26,516 bases of DNA. Source: Halobacteriales archaeon SW_5_68_122 (GTDB lineage Archaea > Halobacteriota > Halobacteria > Halobacteriales > Haloarculaceae). The notes beneath the pieces were generated by a model. That model did not search any database. It had not been told where the DNA came from and saw only the letters and a list, made by a program, of their open reading frames with translations. Positions within the stretch are counted from its first letter, which is position 1. The number at the start of each line of letters is the position of its first letter. Positions 1-7,145 of the stretch are shown here, piece after piece. The translations under genes were made by a program, and so were the position numbers. The stretch is from positions 1 through 26,516 of the forward strand of contig PXSL01000001.1 in NCBI GenBank assembly GCA_003022815.1, in the 5' to 3' direction.

Positions 1-47
1 TCGTCGGCGCCAGCACCTCGACGTAACCGGGCACCGCTCGCAAACAC

Positions 48-55
48 CTTTTACC
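48..55 (+). promoter_or_regulatory. TATA-like box of the SBDS gene
   Basis: The sequence cttttacc lies about 27 nt before the ATG at 79, the spacing expected for a haloarchaeal TATA box driving a leaderless transcript. No Shine-Dalgarno sequence is visible before the start codon, which fits leaderless translation. This is inferred from spacing and composition only. Confidence 0.5.
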
Positions 56-78
56 CCTCGCCCCCCGTAGCGGAACGC

Positions 79-804
79 ATGATATCACTCGACGAGGCGG
101 TGACGGCCCGCCTGGAGTCCCACGGGGAGCGCTTCGAGGTGCTCGTCGACCCGGACGCGGCGCTGGCCATCAAGCGCGACGAGTTCGACGGCGATCTCGA
201 GGAGGTCATTGCCGCCGAGGACGTCTTCGAGGACGCCTCCGCCGGCGACCGGCCGCCCGAGACCGCCCTCGAGGAGGTGTTCGGGGCGACGGACCCTCTC
301 GAGGTCATCCCGGCGGTCATCGAACGGGGGGAGATCCAGATAACGGCCGACCAGCGCCGGGAAATGCAGGAGCAGAAGCACCGCCAGCTGGTCAACCAGA
401 TATCCCGGAACGCGGTCAACCCCCAGATGGACGACGCCCCCCACCCGCCGGAGCGCATCGAGCGGGCCCTTGAGGAGGCGGGCTTCCAGGTGGACCCGAT
501 GGAGCCCGTCGAGAACCAGGTCGACGACGCCTTAGACGCGCTGCGGCCGGTCATCCCCATCCGGTTCGACGAGGTGGTGATGGCTGTCCAGGTGCCGGCC
601 GACTACGCCGGCAGTGCACAGGCGCAGATACGCCAGTTCGGCGACCTCCAGGAGGAGGAGTGGCAGTCCGACGGTTCGTGGGTCGGCGTGCTCAAGTTCC
701 CCGCCGGCCTCCGGAACGAGTTCTACGACCTGGTGAATGAGCATACGAGCGGCGAGGCCGAGACGCGCGTGGTGAAGGACGAAGACGAGATCGGGACCCG
801 GTAG
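79..804 (+). CDS. Ribosome maturation protein SBDS (SDO1 homologue)
   Basis: This 241-residue protein is an archaeal SBDS/SDO1 homologue, a factor that in eukaryotes works with an EFL1 GTPase to remove eIF6 from the large ribosomal subunit. Its archaeal role in subunit maturation is inferred from the family. The N-terminal FYSH domain is recognisable (LVDPDAALAIKRDE near residue 22, then VIAAEDVFEDAS near 43). A helical middle domain follows (QITADQRREMQEQKHRQLV near 92; NPQMDDAPHPPERIERALEE near 114), then a ferredoxin-like C-terminal domain from about residue 155 (IPIRFDEVVMAVQVPADYAG). Length is normal for archaeal members, and the gene looks intact. The ATG at 79 fits the TATA box at 48-55. 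hflX follows on the same strand after 75 bp but has its own TATA-like box. Confidence 0.93.
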   Translation: MISLDEAVTARLESHGERFEVLVDPDAALAIKRDEFDGDLEEVIAAEDVFEDASAGDRPPETALEEVFGATDPLEVIPAVIERGEIQITADQRREMQEQKHRQLVNQISRNAVNPQMDDAPHPPERIERALEEAGFQVDPMEPVENQVDDALDALRPVIPIRFDEVVMAVQVPADYAGSAQAQIRQFGDLQEEEWQSDGSWVGVLKFPAGLRNEFYDLVNEHTSGEAETRVVKDEDEIGTR

Positions 805-847
805 CGTCCGCCGAGGGCTGTCAAGAGGTGGCACATTTGCCCCGAAC

Positions 848-856
848 TTAAATATC
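848..856 (+). promoter_or_regulatory. TATA-like box of hflX
   Basis: The AT-rich stretch ttaaatatc sits about 27 nt before the GTG at 880 in otherwise GC-rich DNA. This is the typical position for a haloarchaeal leaderless promoter and supports the GTG as the start of hflX, so hflX need not be cotranscribed with the SBDS gene. Confidence 0.6.
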
Positions 857-879
857 GGGGCCGCCTAACCTGTGGACGA

Positions 880-2137
880 GTGACAGGGAACAACGGCAAC
901 GTCGTCGTCGCAAAGCGCGTCGACGACGGACACCCGGACACAGAAGAGATACGGAACCTGGCGCGGGCGGCCGGTCACACGGTCGCCGGCGAGGTGACCG
1001 GAGCTGTCCGAACTGGTTGCCCGGACCGACGCGGCGGCGGTGGTGTTCGACAACCGCCTCGGTCCCTACCAGACGTTCAACCTCGGGACGAAACTGTCGG
1101 CCGGCGTCGAGGTAATCGACCGGTTCAAGCTCATTCTCGATATCTTCGGCCAGCGGGCCCGGACGAAGAAGGCCCAGCTACAGGTCGAACTCGCCGAACT
1201 GCGCTACGAGCTGCCGCGGGCGGAGGCGAAGGCGTCACTGGCCAAGCGCGACGAGCGGCCGGGGTTCATGGGCCTCGGGGAGTACGAGCAGTCCCGCGAG
1301 GAGGACATCAAGGCCCGAATAAGCCGCATCAGCGACGAACTGGAGCGCATCGAGCAGACCGAACAGCACCGCCGCGAGCAGCGGCGGGAGTCCGGCTTCG
1401 ACCTCGTGGCGCTTGCGGGCTACACCAACGCAGGCAAGTCGACGCTGCTGCGGCGGCTGGCCGCCGACATCGACATCAACGAGAACGAAGGACTGCACCC
1501 GGACCTGGACTCGACGGCCAAATCGGAGGACCGGCTGTTCACCACGCTGGGCACGACCACCCGCCGTGCGGAGTTCGACCGCCGAGACGTTCTGGTGACC
1601 GACACCGTCGGGTTCATCTCCGATCTGCCCCACTGGCTGGTCGAGTCGTTCAGGTCGACGCTCTCGGAGGTGTACCGGGCCGACCTCGTGCTCTTGATCG
1701 TTGACGTCTCGGACCCCATCGAGGAAATCCGCGAGAAACTGGTGACGTGTCACGACACCCTCTACGAGCGCAACGAGGCGCCCATCGTCACGGTGCTGAA
1801 CAAGATAGACACGGTCGGCGACACGGAACTGCGGCGCAAGCGGGAGGCGCTGTCGGCACTGGCGCCGAACCCCGTCGCCATCAGCGCCAAGGAAGGTACC
1901 GACGTCGGGGCCCTCGAAGAGCGCATCGGCGGCGAATTACCCGACTGGCGCCGCGAGCGGCTGGTCGTGCCGATGACCGACGACACGATGAGTCTCGTCT
2001 CGTGGGTCCATGACCACGGCCATGTCTCCGACGTCGACTACGGCGACCAGGTGACCATCGACTTCGAGGCACGGCCCGCCGTCGTCGAGCAGGCCCGCGC
2101 GAAGGCCAGCGACCTCGGAGCGGCGGCCGTCGAATAA
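880..2137 (+). pseudogene. hflX: GTPase HflX, frame broken by an internal deletion near 1000
   Basis: HflX is a ribosome-associated GTPase that in bacteria splits stalled ribosomes. The gene starts at GTG 880 with a normal N-terminus (VVVAKRVDDGHPDTEEIRNL, then AGHTVAGEVT). At about position 1000 the reading frame jumps by one: the protein continues in the next frame as ELSELVARTDAAAVVFDNRL and stays open to TAA 2135-2137. About 17 residues are missing at the junction, including the family's conserved YxFGxGK segment, so roughly 50 nt (3n+2) seem lost. Downstream parts are normal: a coiled-coil region with QLQVELAELRYELPR, the G domain with P-loop GYTNAGKST (about 1420-1446), switch region LGTTTR, DTVGFI, NKID and the SAKEG motif. 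A stand-alone product could begin only at an internal codon and would lack the N-terminal domain. Sequencing or assembly error is the main alternative to a true pseudogene. Confidence 0.85.
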
Positions 2138-2138
2138 C

Positions 2139-2384
2139 TCACCCCCGGCCGGCCGGCACGACGAGCAACGCCAGCGCCGCGAGTTTCACCACCTTCGATA
2201 GGAGTGCGAAGCGTCCCGACGCGAGACGACCGAGCAACGACTGCTCCGGGTCGCCGTCCCGCCCGTGTCCGCGACCGTGGTCGCCGTCGTGACCCCCGTC
2301 CGGTGGCTGCCGCTCGACGCCCAGCGCCGACTCCGACAGTCGCGGGGCGTACACGTCGACGTAGCCCGGAAGCGAGAGGACCAA
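2139..2384 (-). CDS. Small hypothetical protein with a hydrophobic C-terminus
   Basis: I do not recognise this ORF of about 81 residues. It has a His/Asp/Gly-rich middle (GGHDGDHGRGHGRDGD) and ends in a likely membrane helix (KVVKLAALALLVVP). The only start in frame is a TTG at 2384. Open frame runs upstream to a TGA at 2412-2414 and reads LGAVALLVLSLPGYVDVYA, which looks like another hydrophobic segment, so the real N-terminus may lie there and be cut by a frameshift. Its stop is 1 bp from the hflX stop, a tight convergent arrangement usual in haloarchaea. It is divergent from the membrane gene at 2440. The hydrophobic ends argue for a real gene, but a chance frame is possible. Confidence 0.4.
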   Translation of the reverse strand: MVLSLPGYVDVYAPRLSESALGVERQPPDGGHDGDHGRGHGRDGDPEQSLLGRLASGRFALLSKVVKLAALALLVVPAGRG

Positions 2385-2439
2385 CAGCGCGACTGCGCCG
2401 AGGCGACGCCTTCACTGTTCGGGCGCCCGTCCCCCCGGC

Positions 2440-2751
2440 GTGGACAGCCTCGACCGCCTGAACGGGCCGCTCCTCCGGGTCGGCCTCTGGCTCCCGACCG
2501 GGACGCTGGTCGCGTTCGCCGGCCTCGCGGCCGTCGGCGCAGTACGGTTCCCTAACGCCGTGCTGGCGGTGACGCTCCTGGCGGCGCTGGGGTGGGTAAC
2601 GGTCGGGGTCGGTGGCGACCGCGCCGAAGGGCCGCTGGCCCCCGGCCGGGAGGCCCCGACCGGCGGACTCTCGGTGGCCGCCCGCCTTCTCATATACCTG
2701 TCCGCCACGACGGTGCTCGGGTGGGCAGTCGTCCTACTCGTCTTCCCGTAG
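2440..2751 (+). CDS. Small integral membrane protein, unknown function
   Basis: This 103-residue protein starts at GTG 2440 and is not a family I can name. It shows three likely membrane helices: about residues 12-35 (LRVGLWLPTGTLVAFAGLAA), 39-57 (NAVLAVTLLAALGWVTVGV) and 83-102 (LLIYLSATTVLGWAVVLLVF). A short polar linker with GGDRAEGPLAPGREAP separates the last two. No enzymatic motif is visible. Its 3' end overlaps the end of moaC on the other strand by 18 bp. The alternating hydrophobic pattern makes a real gene likely, but no partner or pathway is indicated by the neighbours. Confidence 0.6.
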   Translation: MDSLDRLNGPLLRVGLWLPTGTLVAFAGLAAVGAVRFPNAVLAVTLLAALGWVTVGVGGDRAEGPLAPGREAPTGGLSVAARLLIYLSATTVLGWAVVLLVFP

Positions 2752-3225
2752 CGGCCGTTTGTCCTTCGCTACGACCCGGACGTCCGATATCTCCGTCGCC
2801 GGGTAGCCGTCGTCGTCCTTCTCGGCGGCCTTGACCATGTCCCAGACGACGTTCAGGCCGGTGGTAACGCCCTCCAGGGCTTCCATTTCACAGCCCGTCT
2901 TGCCGGTCGTCTCGACGGCCACCTCGACCGCGACCTGGTCGTCTTCGACGGCGAACTCGACATCGACGTTCGTGACGGGTATCTGGTGGCACATCGGCAC
3001 CGTCTCCCAGGTGTGCTTGACGGCCCGGATGGCGCCCACCCGCGCGACCGCGAGCACGTCGCCCTTGCCGACCTCGTCGTCGCGTATCGCCGCGACCGTC
3101 GACGGCTGGAGGCGTATCTCCCCGCGGGCGACCGCACGGCGGGCCGTGTTGGGCTTGTCGCCGACGTCGACCATCCGGGCGTCACCCTCCTCGGTGATGT
3201 GCGTGAGATCGGACTCCTCGCTCAT
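2734..3225 (-). CDS. moaC: Cyclic pyranopterin monophosphate synthase MoaC
   Basis: MoaC converts the cyclic 8-oxo-GTP intermediate made by MoaA into cyclic pyranopterin monophosphate, the first pterin of molybdenum cofactor synthesis. The 163-residue protein carries the family signatures MVDVGDKPNTARRAVARGEI (near residue 18), AVKHTWETVPMCHQIP (near 88) and TGKTGCEMEALEGVTTGLN (near 126), the last containing the conserved Lys and Glu of the active site. The length is normal. It begins at ATG 3225, 43 bp after the end of nnr on the same strand, so the two are probably one transcript. No other moa gene is in the window. Confidence 0.95.
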   Translation of the reverse strand: MSEESDLTHITEEGDARMVDVGDKPNTARRAVARGEIRLQPSTVAAIRDDEVGKGDVLAVARVGAIRAVKHTWETVPMCHQIPVTNVDVEFAVEDDQVAVEVAVETTGKTGCEMEALEGVTTGLNVVWDMVKAAEKDDDGYPATEISDVRVVAKDKRPLREDE

Positions 3226-3268
3226 GACATAGGCTTCCGACCGGACGGCGAAGAAACCTCCGACCGCG

Positions 3269-4702
3269 TTACTCGTCGGGCCACAGCGCCCGCGGAACGG
3301 TCTCCAGCAGGTCCGTCGCGGTCAGGCCGTAGCCGCGTTCCTCGGCGGCGATGTCGCCCGCCCGGCCGTTGGCGTAGGCGGCGACGGCGGCCGCCTCCGG
3401 CGGGTCGAGCGCGCAGGCCATCGCGCCGCAGACCCCCGCCAGCACGTCACCGGTGCCGCCGACCGTCATCCCGGGGTTGCCGGTCCGGTTGCGCCGGGTC
3501 CGCTCGCCGTCCGATATCACGTCCTGAGCGCCCTTCACCAGCAGCGTCGCGCCGAGGTCGGCGGCGAACGACTGAACGAGGTCAGCCCGTTCGGCGGGGT
3601 CGTCGGCCGTCTCCCCGCCCATCCGCCGGAGTTCGCCCTGGTGGGGGGTACAGAGGAGGGTCGCGTCCGTCTCGACGTCGGGAACGACCCGGAGGGCGTC
3701 GGCGTCGACGACGGCGGTCCCCCCGAATCCCTCGAGGAAGCCCTCGACGGCCGCGAGCGTCCGTTCGTGGGCGCCGAGGCCCGGCCCGAGGACGACGCAG
3801 TCGGCGTCGGCCGCACGCTCGGTCAGGTCCGCGACGATCTCGGGCGCGAGGCGGTCGCCGGACAGCGGCTCGACGATGAGGTTCTCGCTGTAGCCCTGTA
3901 CCTCGCGGGCGACGGTCTCGGGACAGGCCACGTAGGCGAGGTCCGCGCCGGCCCGCAACGCTGACCGTGCGGCCAGGGCCGGTGCTCCAGTGTAGGGTCC
4001 CCCGCCGACGACGAGCACCTCGCCGAACTCGCCCTTGTGGGCGGTCGGGTCCCGCGAGAGCCGCAACAGGTCGCCCTGTTCGACGAACCGCTCTGCGGCC
4101 TCGGGGATGCCGATGTCGGCGACGGTGACGGGCACCTCCAACGCCTCCAGGCCGGGCTTCGTGTCGTGGAAGGTGACGACGTGGTCTGCCTCGACGCTGA
4201 CGCCGGCCGCCTCGCCGGTGTCCGCGTTCACGCCGGAGGGAATGTCGACCGCCACGACCGTCGCCTCGCTGTCGTTGATGCGACGTGCGGCGGTGGCCTC
4301 CGGCTCCCGCAGCGCGCCCGTCACGCCGGTGCCCAGCATCGCATCGACCACCACGTCGGGGTCCCCGAGCGACAGCGACGCGGAGTCCCGTACCTCGCGG
4401 GCATCTATCCCCGTCGCCCCGAGCGCGTCCCAGTTCTCGCGGGCAATCGTCGTCGAGACGGTCGCCTCGCGGCCCAGCAGGTGGACCGTCACGTCGTACT
4501 CCGAGAGGAAGCGCGCCGCGACGAAGGCGTCGCCGCCGTTGTTGCCCCGGCCGCAGACGAGCGCGACCGAGTCACCCGGGTCGGCTATTTCGCGGACGGC
4601 CCGGGCGACGGCGCTGCCCGACGACTCCATCAGCTGCTTGCGGGGCACGCCCAGCGCCGCCGCGTTCGCGTCGACGACGGCCATCTCCTCGCTGGATATC
4701 AT
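3269..4702 (-). CDS. nnr: Bifunctional NAD(P)H-hydrate epimerase / ADP-dependent dehydratase
   Basis: This 477-residue protein fuses both halves of the NAD(P)H-hydrate repair system. Residues 1 to about 210 are the epimerase (YjeF_N) domain, with CGRGNNGGDAFVAARFL near 50, DAMLGTGVTGALREP and VVAVDIPSGVNADTG. From about 225 to the end is the ADP/ATP-dependent dehydratase domain, beginning HKGEFGEVLVVGGGPYTGAP, with GPGLGAHERT in the middle and the catalytic-site block NPGMTVGGTGDVLAGVCG near the C-terminus. Together they convert damaged R and S forms of NAD(P)H hydrate back to NAD(P)H in the cytoplasm. I chose ATG 4702 because the domain starts immediately (MISSEEMAVVDANAAALG) and because a minus-strand TATA-like box lies about 28 bp upstream. 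Longer upstream open frame is low-complexity sequence and not convincing. Confidence 0.95.
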   Translation of the reverse strand: MISSEEMAVVDANAAALGVPRKQLMESSGSAVARAVREIADPGDSVALVCGRGNNGGDAFVAARFLSEYDVTVHLLGREATVSTTIARENWDALGATGIDAREVRDSASLSLGDPDVVVDAMLGTGVTGALREPEATAARRINDSEATVVAVDIPSGVNADTGEAAGVSVEADHVVTFHDTKPGLEALEVPVTVADIGIPEAAERFVEQGDLLRLSRDPTAHKGEFGEVLVVGGGPYTGAPALAARSALRAGADLAYVACPETVAREVQGYSENLIVEPLSGDRLAPEIVADLTERAADADCVVLGPGLGAHERTLAAVEGFLEGFGGTAVVDADALRVVPDVETDATLLCTPHQGELRRMGGETADDPAERADLVQSFAADLGATLLVKGAQDVISDGERTRRNRTGNPGMTVGGTGDVLAGVCGAMACALDPPEAAAVAAYANGRAGDIAAEERGYGLTATDLLETVPRALWPDE

Positions 4703-4725
4703 GGGCGACCGTTTGGCCGGTGAGC

Positions 4726-4737
4726 GGTTAATAATTC
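4726..4737 (-). promoter_or_regulatory. TATA-like box of nnr
   Basis: Read on the minus strand, the AT-rich gaattattaacc lies about 24-35 bp before ATG 4702. It fits a leaderless promoter for the nnr-moaC unit and supports the start chosen. A perfect 6-bp hairpin (cctgcc, loop gagg, ggcagg) begins next to it at 4737-4752; whether it matters is unknown. Confidence 0.55.
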
Positions 4738-4903
4738 CTGCCGAGGGGCAGGTCGGTCCGTCCGAACGCCCGGAGACTGGAGGGACACGCTTTTTATGTC
4801 GCCGGCTTTCTGCCGAGTTACGTTGAACAGCGGCTCCAGGCCGTCCCGCCCGCGTCGACACTACTGACGCGGTCTGTGGGTCGGCCGGCTCGCCAACTGT
4901 GGG

Positions 4904-5032
4904 CCGTCCGGCGGCCCGGACGGACTCGCGTCCGGTTTCTTCCGCCGGTCGGTCGCGCTGTTTGGCGACCGGTTCGCGCCCTGCCGTAGCCGTCGGCTCG
5001 TTCCTCGTGACGCTCCGCCGTCCGGCAGGGCG
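4904..5032 (+). repeat. Cluster of strong stem-loops, two of them mutually exclusive
   Basis: The stem ccgtccgg / ccggacgg is perfect (4904-4911 with 4916-4923, loop cggc). Its right arm can instead pair with gtccgg at 4929-4934, just before tttctt, so two alternative folds compete. Next come cggtcgc / gcgaccg (4948-4954 with about 4964-4971) and a 10-bp perfect stem cgccctgccg / cggcagggcg (4977-4986 with 5023-5032). GC-rich DNA forms many chance stems, so the cluster is only suggestive of a leader or a non-coding RNA. Confidence 0.4.
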
Positions 5033-5189
5033 TGGCTCGTCCAGTTTCTCGACTGCTAGGAGCCGCCGAACCCACGTCAATGCAACCGTACGCCACGATT
5101 CGACCGCACCGCCACCGACAGCCGCGCCCGCACCGCCGACGGGTGGCCGGTTGTCGGCACCAACCGTTCCTCGTACGGAGGGTGCCGCG

Positions 5190-6326
5190 ATGACCCGGAG
5201 CGGGGAGTACGACCTCGCGCTGGAATCGCGGGTCGACGACGGCCGACGGACCTACCGGTTCCGGACCGCCGACGGCGTCCACTCGAAGTCGTCGTTCCGC
5301 GACAGCGAACTCCTCCTCCTCGAGGAGCTGTGGGACGCCCCGACGGGTCGGCTGCTGTGCCCGGAAGCGAACTACGGCGTCGTCGGCACCGTGCTGGCAG
5401 GCGCCACCGCTGCCGTCGAAATGACCGAATCGAGCGCTCGTGCCGCCCGGCTCTGTCGCCGGAACGCCGCCAGGAACGGTGCGGACGCCGCCGTCAGCCT
5501 GCTGGCCGATTTGGGTGAGCTGTCCGGCGACTTCGACACCGTCGTCTACGCACCGAAGCCGTACACGCCGCTCTCGGTCGGCAAGCAACGCACCGCCGAC
5601 TCGCTGGCCGCGCTCCGACCGGGCGGCGACACCTACGTCGCCGCGGCAGCACAGGCCGGTGCCGCGAGGTACGAGGACTGCCTGCGGGACGTCGCCGCGT
5701 CCGTCGAGACGGTCGCCGAACGCGACGGCTGTCGGCTGCTCCGGGCGACCCGGCAGGAGGCGCTCTCCCTGCCGGCGTACGTCACCTGCCGCCGCCTCAA
5801 ACCGACCGTCGACGGCGTCGATCTGTCGCTCCGGACGGTTCCCGGTCTGTTCGCCGCCGGGGGTCTCGATGCCGGAACGCGCCTCCTGCTCGAGAGCGCG
5901 GGCGTGGCCGACGGCGAGCGCGTGCTGGACCTCTGCTGTGGGTACGGCGCCATCGGCGCGTACGCGGCGAGCGTCGCCGACTGCGAGGTCCACCTCAGCG
6001 ACGACGACCGGGTTGCGACGACCTGTGCCGAGCGGAGCCTCGGGGCTACCGACGTCGATGGCACCGTCGCCACCGCCGACTGCACGCACGGCGTCTCCGA
6101 TCGGACCTTCGACCGTATCCTGTGCAACCCGCCGACCCACGCCGGCGACGGCGTCCTCTCGACGCTGTTCGCCGGCGCCCACGACGTTCTCGCCGCCGAC
6201 GGCGAACTCCGTCTCGTCCACCACCGGACGCTTGACCTCTCTGCGCATCTCGCCCCGTTCGGGGCGGTCGAACGCCCGGAGACCGGCACGGAACACGTCG
6301 TCCTCGTCGCGCGACCGGGGGGCTGA
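5190..6326 (+). CDS. RsmC-like SAM-dependent (guanine-N2) methyltransferase
   Basis: This 378-residue protein has the two-domain plan of RsmC/RsmD-type RNA methyltransferases. The N-terminal half is a degenerate Rossmann domain (LLCPEANYGVVGTVLAGATA near residue 55, with no proper glycine-rich loop). The C-terminal half is the active domain, with motif I VLDLCCGYGAIGAYAA near 248 and the catalytic NPPTH near 314, the form of NPPxH/Y that handles an exocyclic guanine amine. An rRNA or other RNA guanine is the likely substrate, but which one cannot be told. I start it at ATG 5190, preceded by ggagggtg, a fair Shine-Dalgarno match; longer in-frame sequence upstream is low complexity. The stop lies 24 bp from the convergent acylphosphatase stop. 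Confidence 0.8.
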   Translation: MTRSGEYDLALESRVDDGRRTYRFRTADGVHSKSSFRDSELLLLEELWDAPTGRLLCPEANYGVVGTVLAGATAAVEMTESSARAARLCRRNAARNGADAAVSLLADLGELSGDFDTVVYAPKPYTPLSVGKQRTADSLAALRPGGDTYVAAAAQAGAARYEDCLRDVAASVETVAERDGCRLLRATRQEALSLPAYVTCRRLKPTVDGVDLSLRTVPGLFAAGGLDAGTRLLLESAGVADGERVLDLCCGYGAIGAYAASVADCEVHLSDDDRVATTCAERSLGATDVDGTVATADCTHGVSDRTFDRILCNPPTHAGDGVLSTLFAGAHDVLAADGELRLVHHRTLDLSAHLAPFGAVERPETGTEHVVLVARPGG

Positions 6327-6350
6327 ACGCGCCGCGGCCGCCGCCCGGGC

Positions 6351-6629
6351 TCAGTGCCGTATCTCGAAGCCGGACTCGCCCTCAGGCGGTTCGTACTCCA
6401 CGTCGACGCCCTCGACCTCGGCGCGCGGACTGCCGGTGTGACACCACTCGACCATCGCCTCGACGCTTTCCTTACTGCCCTCGAAGACGGCCTCGACGCG
6501 GCCGTCCTCGAGGTTCCTGACCCACCCGTCGACGCCGCGTTCGCGGGCGGTATCGCGGGTGTTCGCCCGGTAATAGACGCCCTGTACCGTCCCGGAGACG
6601 AAGACGTGTGCGCGGGTCCTCTCGTCCAT
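6351..6629 (-). CDS. Acylphosphatase
   Basis: Acylphosphatase hydrolyses carboxyl-phosphate bonds of small acyl phosphates in the cytoplasm. The 92-residue protein has the normal length and fold signature. The phosphate-binding loop reads GTVQGVYYRANTR (about residues 13-25) and contains the catalytic Arg; the catalytic Asn lies in GWVRNLEDGRVEAVFEG (about 35-51). ATG 6629 is chosen because homologues start just before HVFVSGTVQG and because a minus-strand TATA-like tttttgtcc lies about 27 bp upstream. The longer open frame reaching 7040 runs through the repeat element and is not coding. The hairpin element at 6681 sits just behind the promoter. Confidence 0.93.
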   Translation of the reverse strand: MDERTRAHVFVSGTVQGVYYRANTRDTARERGVDGWVRNLEDGRVEAVFEGSKESVEAMVEWCHTGSPRAEVEGVDVEYEPPEGESGFEIRH

Positions 6630-6680
6630 GACCGGGCGTTCGTCCCGAGGGACAAAAACGTCGGTCCCGGTCTGCAGGGT

Positions 6681-7041
6681 AGTGTTCAGATAAGGATTGA
6701 GGAATTCAGAAAGCCCTCGGCACGCTCGACTCCCAGGACTCGCTGCGCTCCTCGGTTGCGTCGCTCCCTGCGATGTCCTCGCGCGGCGCCTGCCGCGCGA
6801 GCGGGCCGAGGGACCTGCGGTCCCTCGCGGTCGTCGGCGCCGTGCGCCGACTGCCAGAGGGAGCCGAAGGCTCCCTCTCTGCTTGCGTCGTCCGGGTTCG
6901 TCGAGGGGGCGGCCGGTTTCACCGGCCGCCGTATAACGTCGCGGCTTCGCCGCCACGCAACGCCTCGCCCTTTCAGTCCGCCAGGAGTCAATTGATTGGC
7001 CGGCAGAAACTGGCTCGCCGATCAGTGCGTATCTGAACACT
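6681..7041. mobile_element. Hairpin-array element bounded by 12-bp inverted repeats (MITE-like)
   Basis: The 361-bp segment is bounded by a perfect 12-bp inverted repeat: agtgttcagata at 6681-6692 and tatctgaacact at 7030-7041. Inside are at least six consecutive perfect stem-loops with 3-4 nt loops: 6778-6801 (10-bp stem), 6807-6827 (9 bp), 6833-6851 (8 bp), 6856-6878 (10 bp), 6908-6930 (10 bp) and 6941-6953 (5 bp). No ORF looks like protein. A short gcagggt occurs at 6674-6680 directly outside the left end and again at 7049-7055, 7 bp beyond the right end, so it is not a clean target duplication. This has the shape of a non-autonomous mobile element or a large palindromic intergenic repeat. 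No transposase with matching ends is in the window. Confidence 0.65.
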
Positions 7042-7063
7042 GCCGTCCGCAGGGTGTCGGCTC

Positions 7064-7145
7064 ATACTGATTGCTGTGACTGTTTGCCGGTAGGACCGCC
7101 CGCAGTCGGGCGGTCAATCCGCTAATGACTCACAGCAATCAGTAT
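7064..7145. mobile_element. 82-bp MITE-like element with 16-bp terminal inverted repeats
   Basis: A perfect 16-bp inverted repeat, atactgattgctgtga (7064-7079) and its complement (7130-7145), bounds 50 bp. The centre holds a further hairpin accgcccg / cgggcggt with loop cagt, at about 7095-7114. The size and structure are those of a tiny MITE. Its right end coincides with the glycosylase stop codon: the last base of the repeat (7145) is the final base of the TGA. It lies only 22 bp from the 361-bp element, so the two form a 465-bp insertion hotspot. No obvious target duplication is visible. Confidence 0.65.

Larger units (their letters stand above)
4703..5189. other. 487-bp gap: divergent promoters and a hairpin-rich stretch
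   Basis: No convincing protein is encoded here. The gap holds the nnr promoter on the minus strand and, on the plus strand, a clear TATA-like gctttttatgtc at 4789-4800. The methyltransferase ATG is almost 400 bp further on, so either that gene has a very long leader or another transcript starts near 4820. An open frame upstream of 5190 in the methyltransferase frame is Ser/Arg/Pro low-complexity and does not look like protein. The stretch 4904-5032 contains several strong stems, described separately. I looked for RNase P RNA and SRP RNA core motifs and for tRNA arms and found none. Confidence 0.5.

Noticed and set aside
4899..5189. N-terminal extension of the methyltransferase to 4899
   Set aside because: The added 97 residues are Ser/Arg/Pro low complexity and overlap the hairpin cluster. 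ATG 5190 has a Shine-Dalgarno-like sequence and matches the domain start.
4818..6296. Long open frame of 492 codons on the minus strand opposite the methyltransferase gene
   Set aside because: It is an antisense shadow: GC-rich haloarchaeal codons leave the opposite frame open. The plus strand carries the clear methyltransferase motifs and the minus translation has none.
6630..7040. Upstream extension of the acylphosphatase frame
   Set aside because: It runs through the hairpin array and lacks protein character; acylphosphatases are about 90 residues, and ATG 6629 gives 92.
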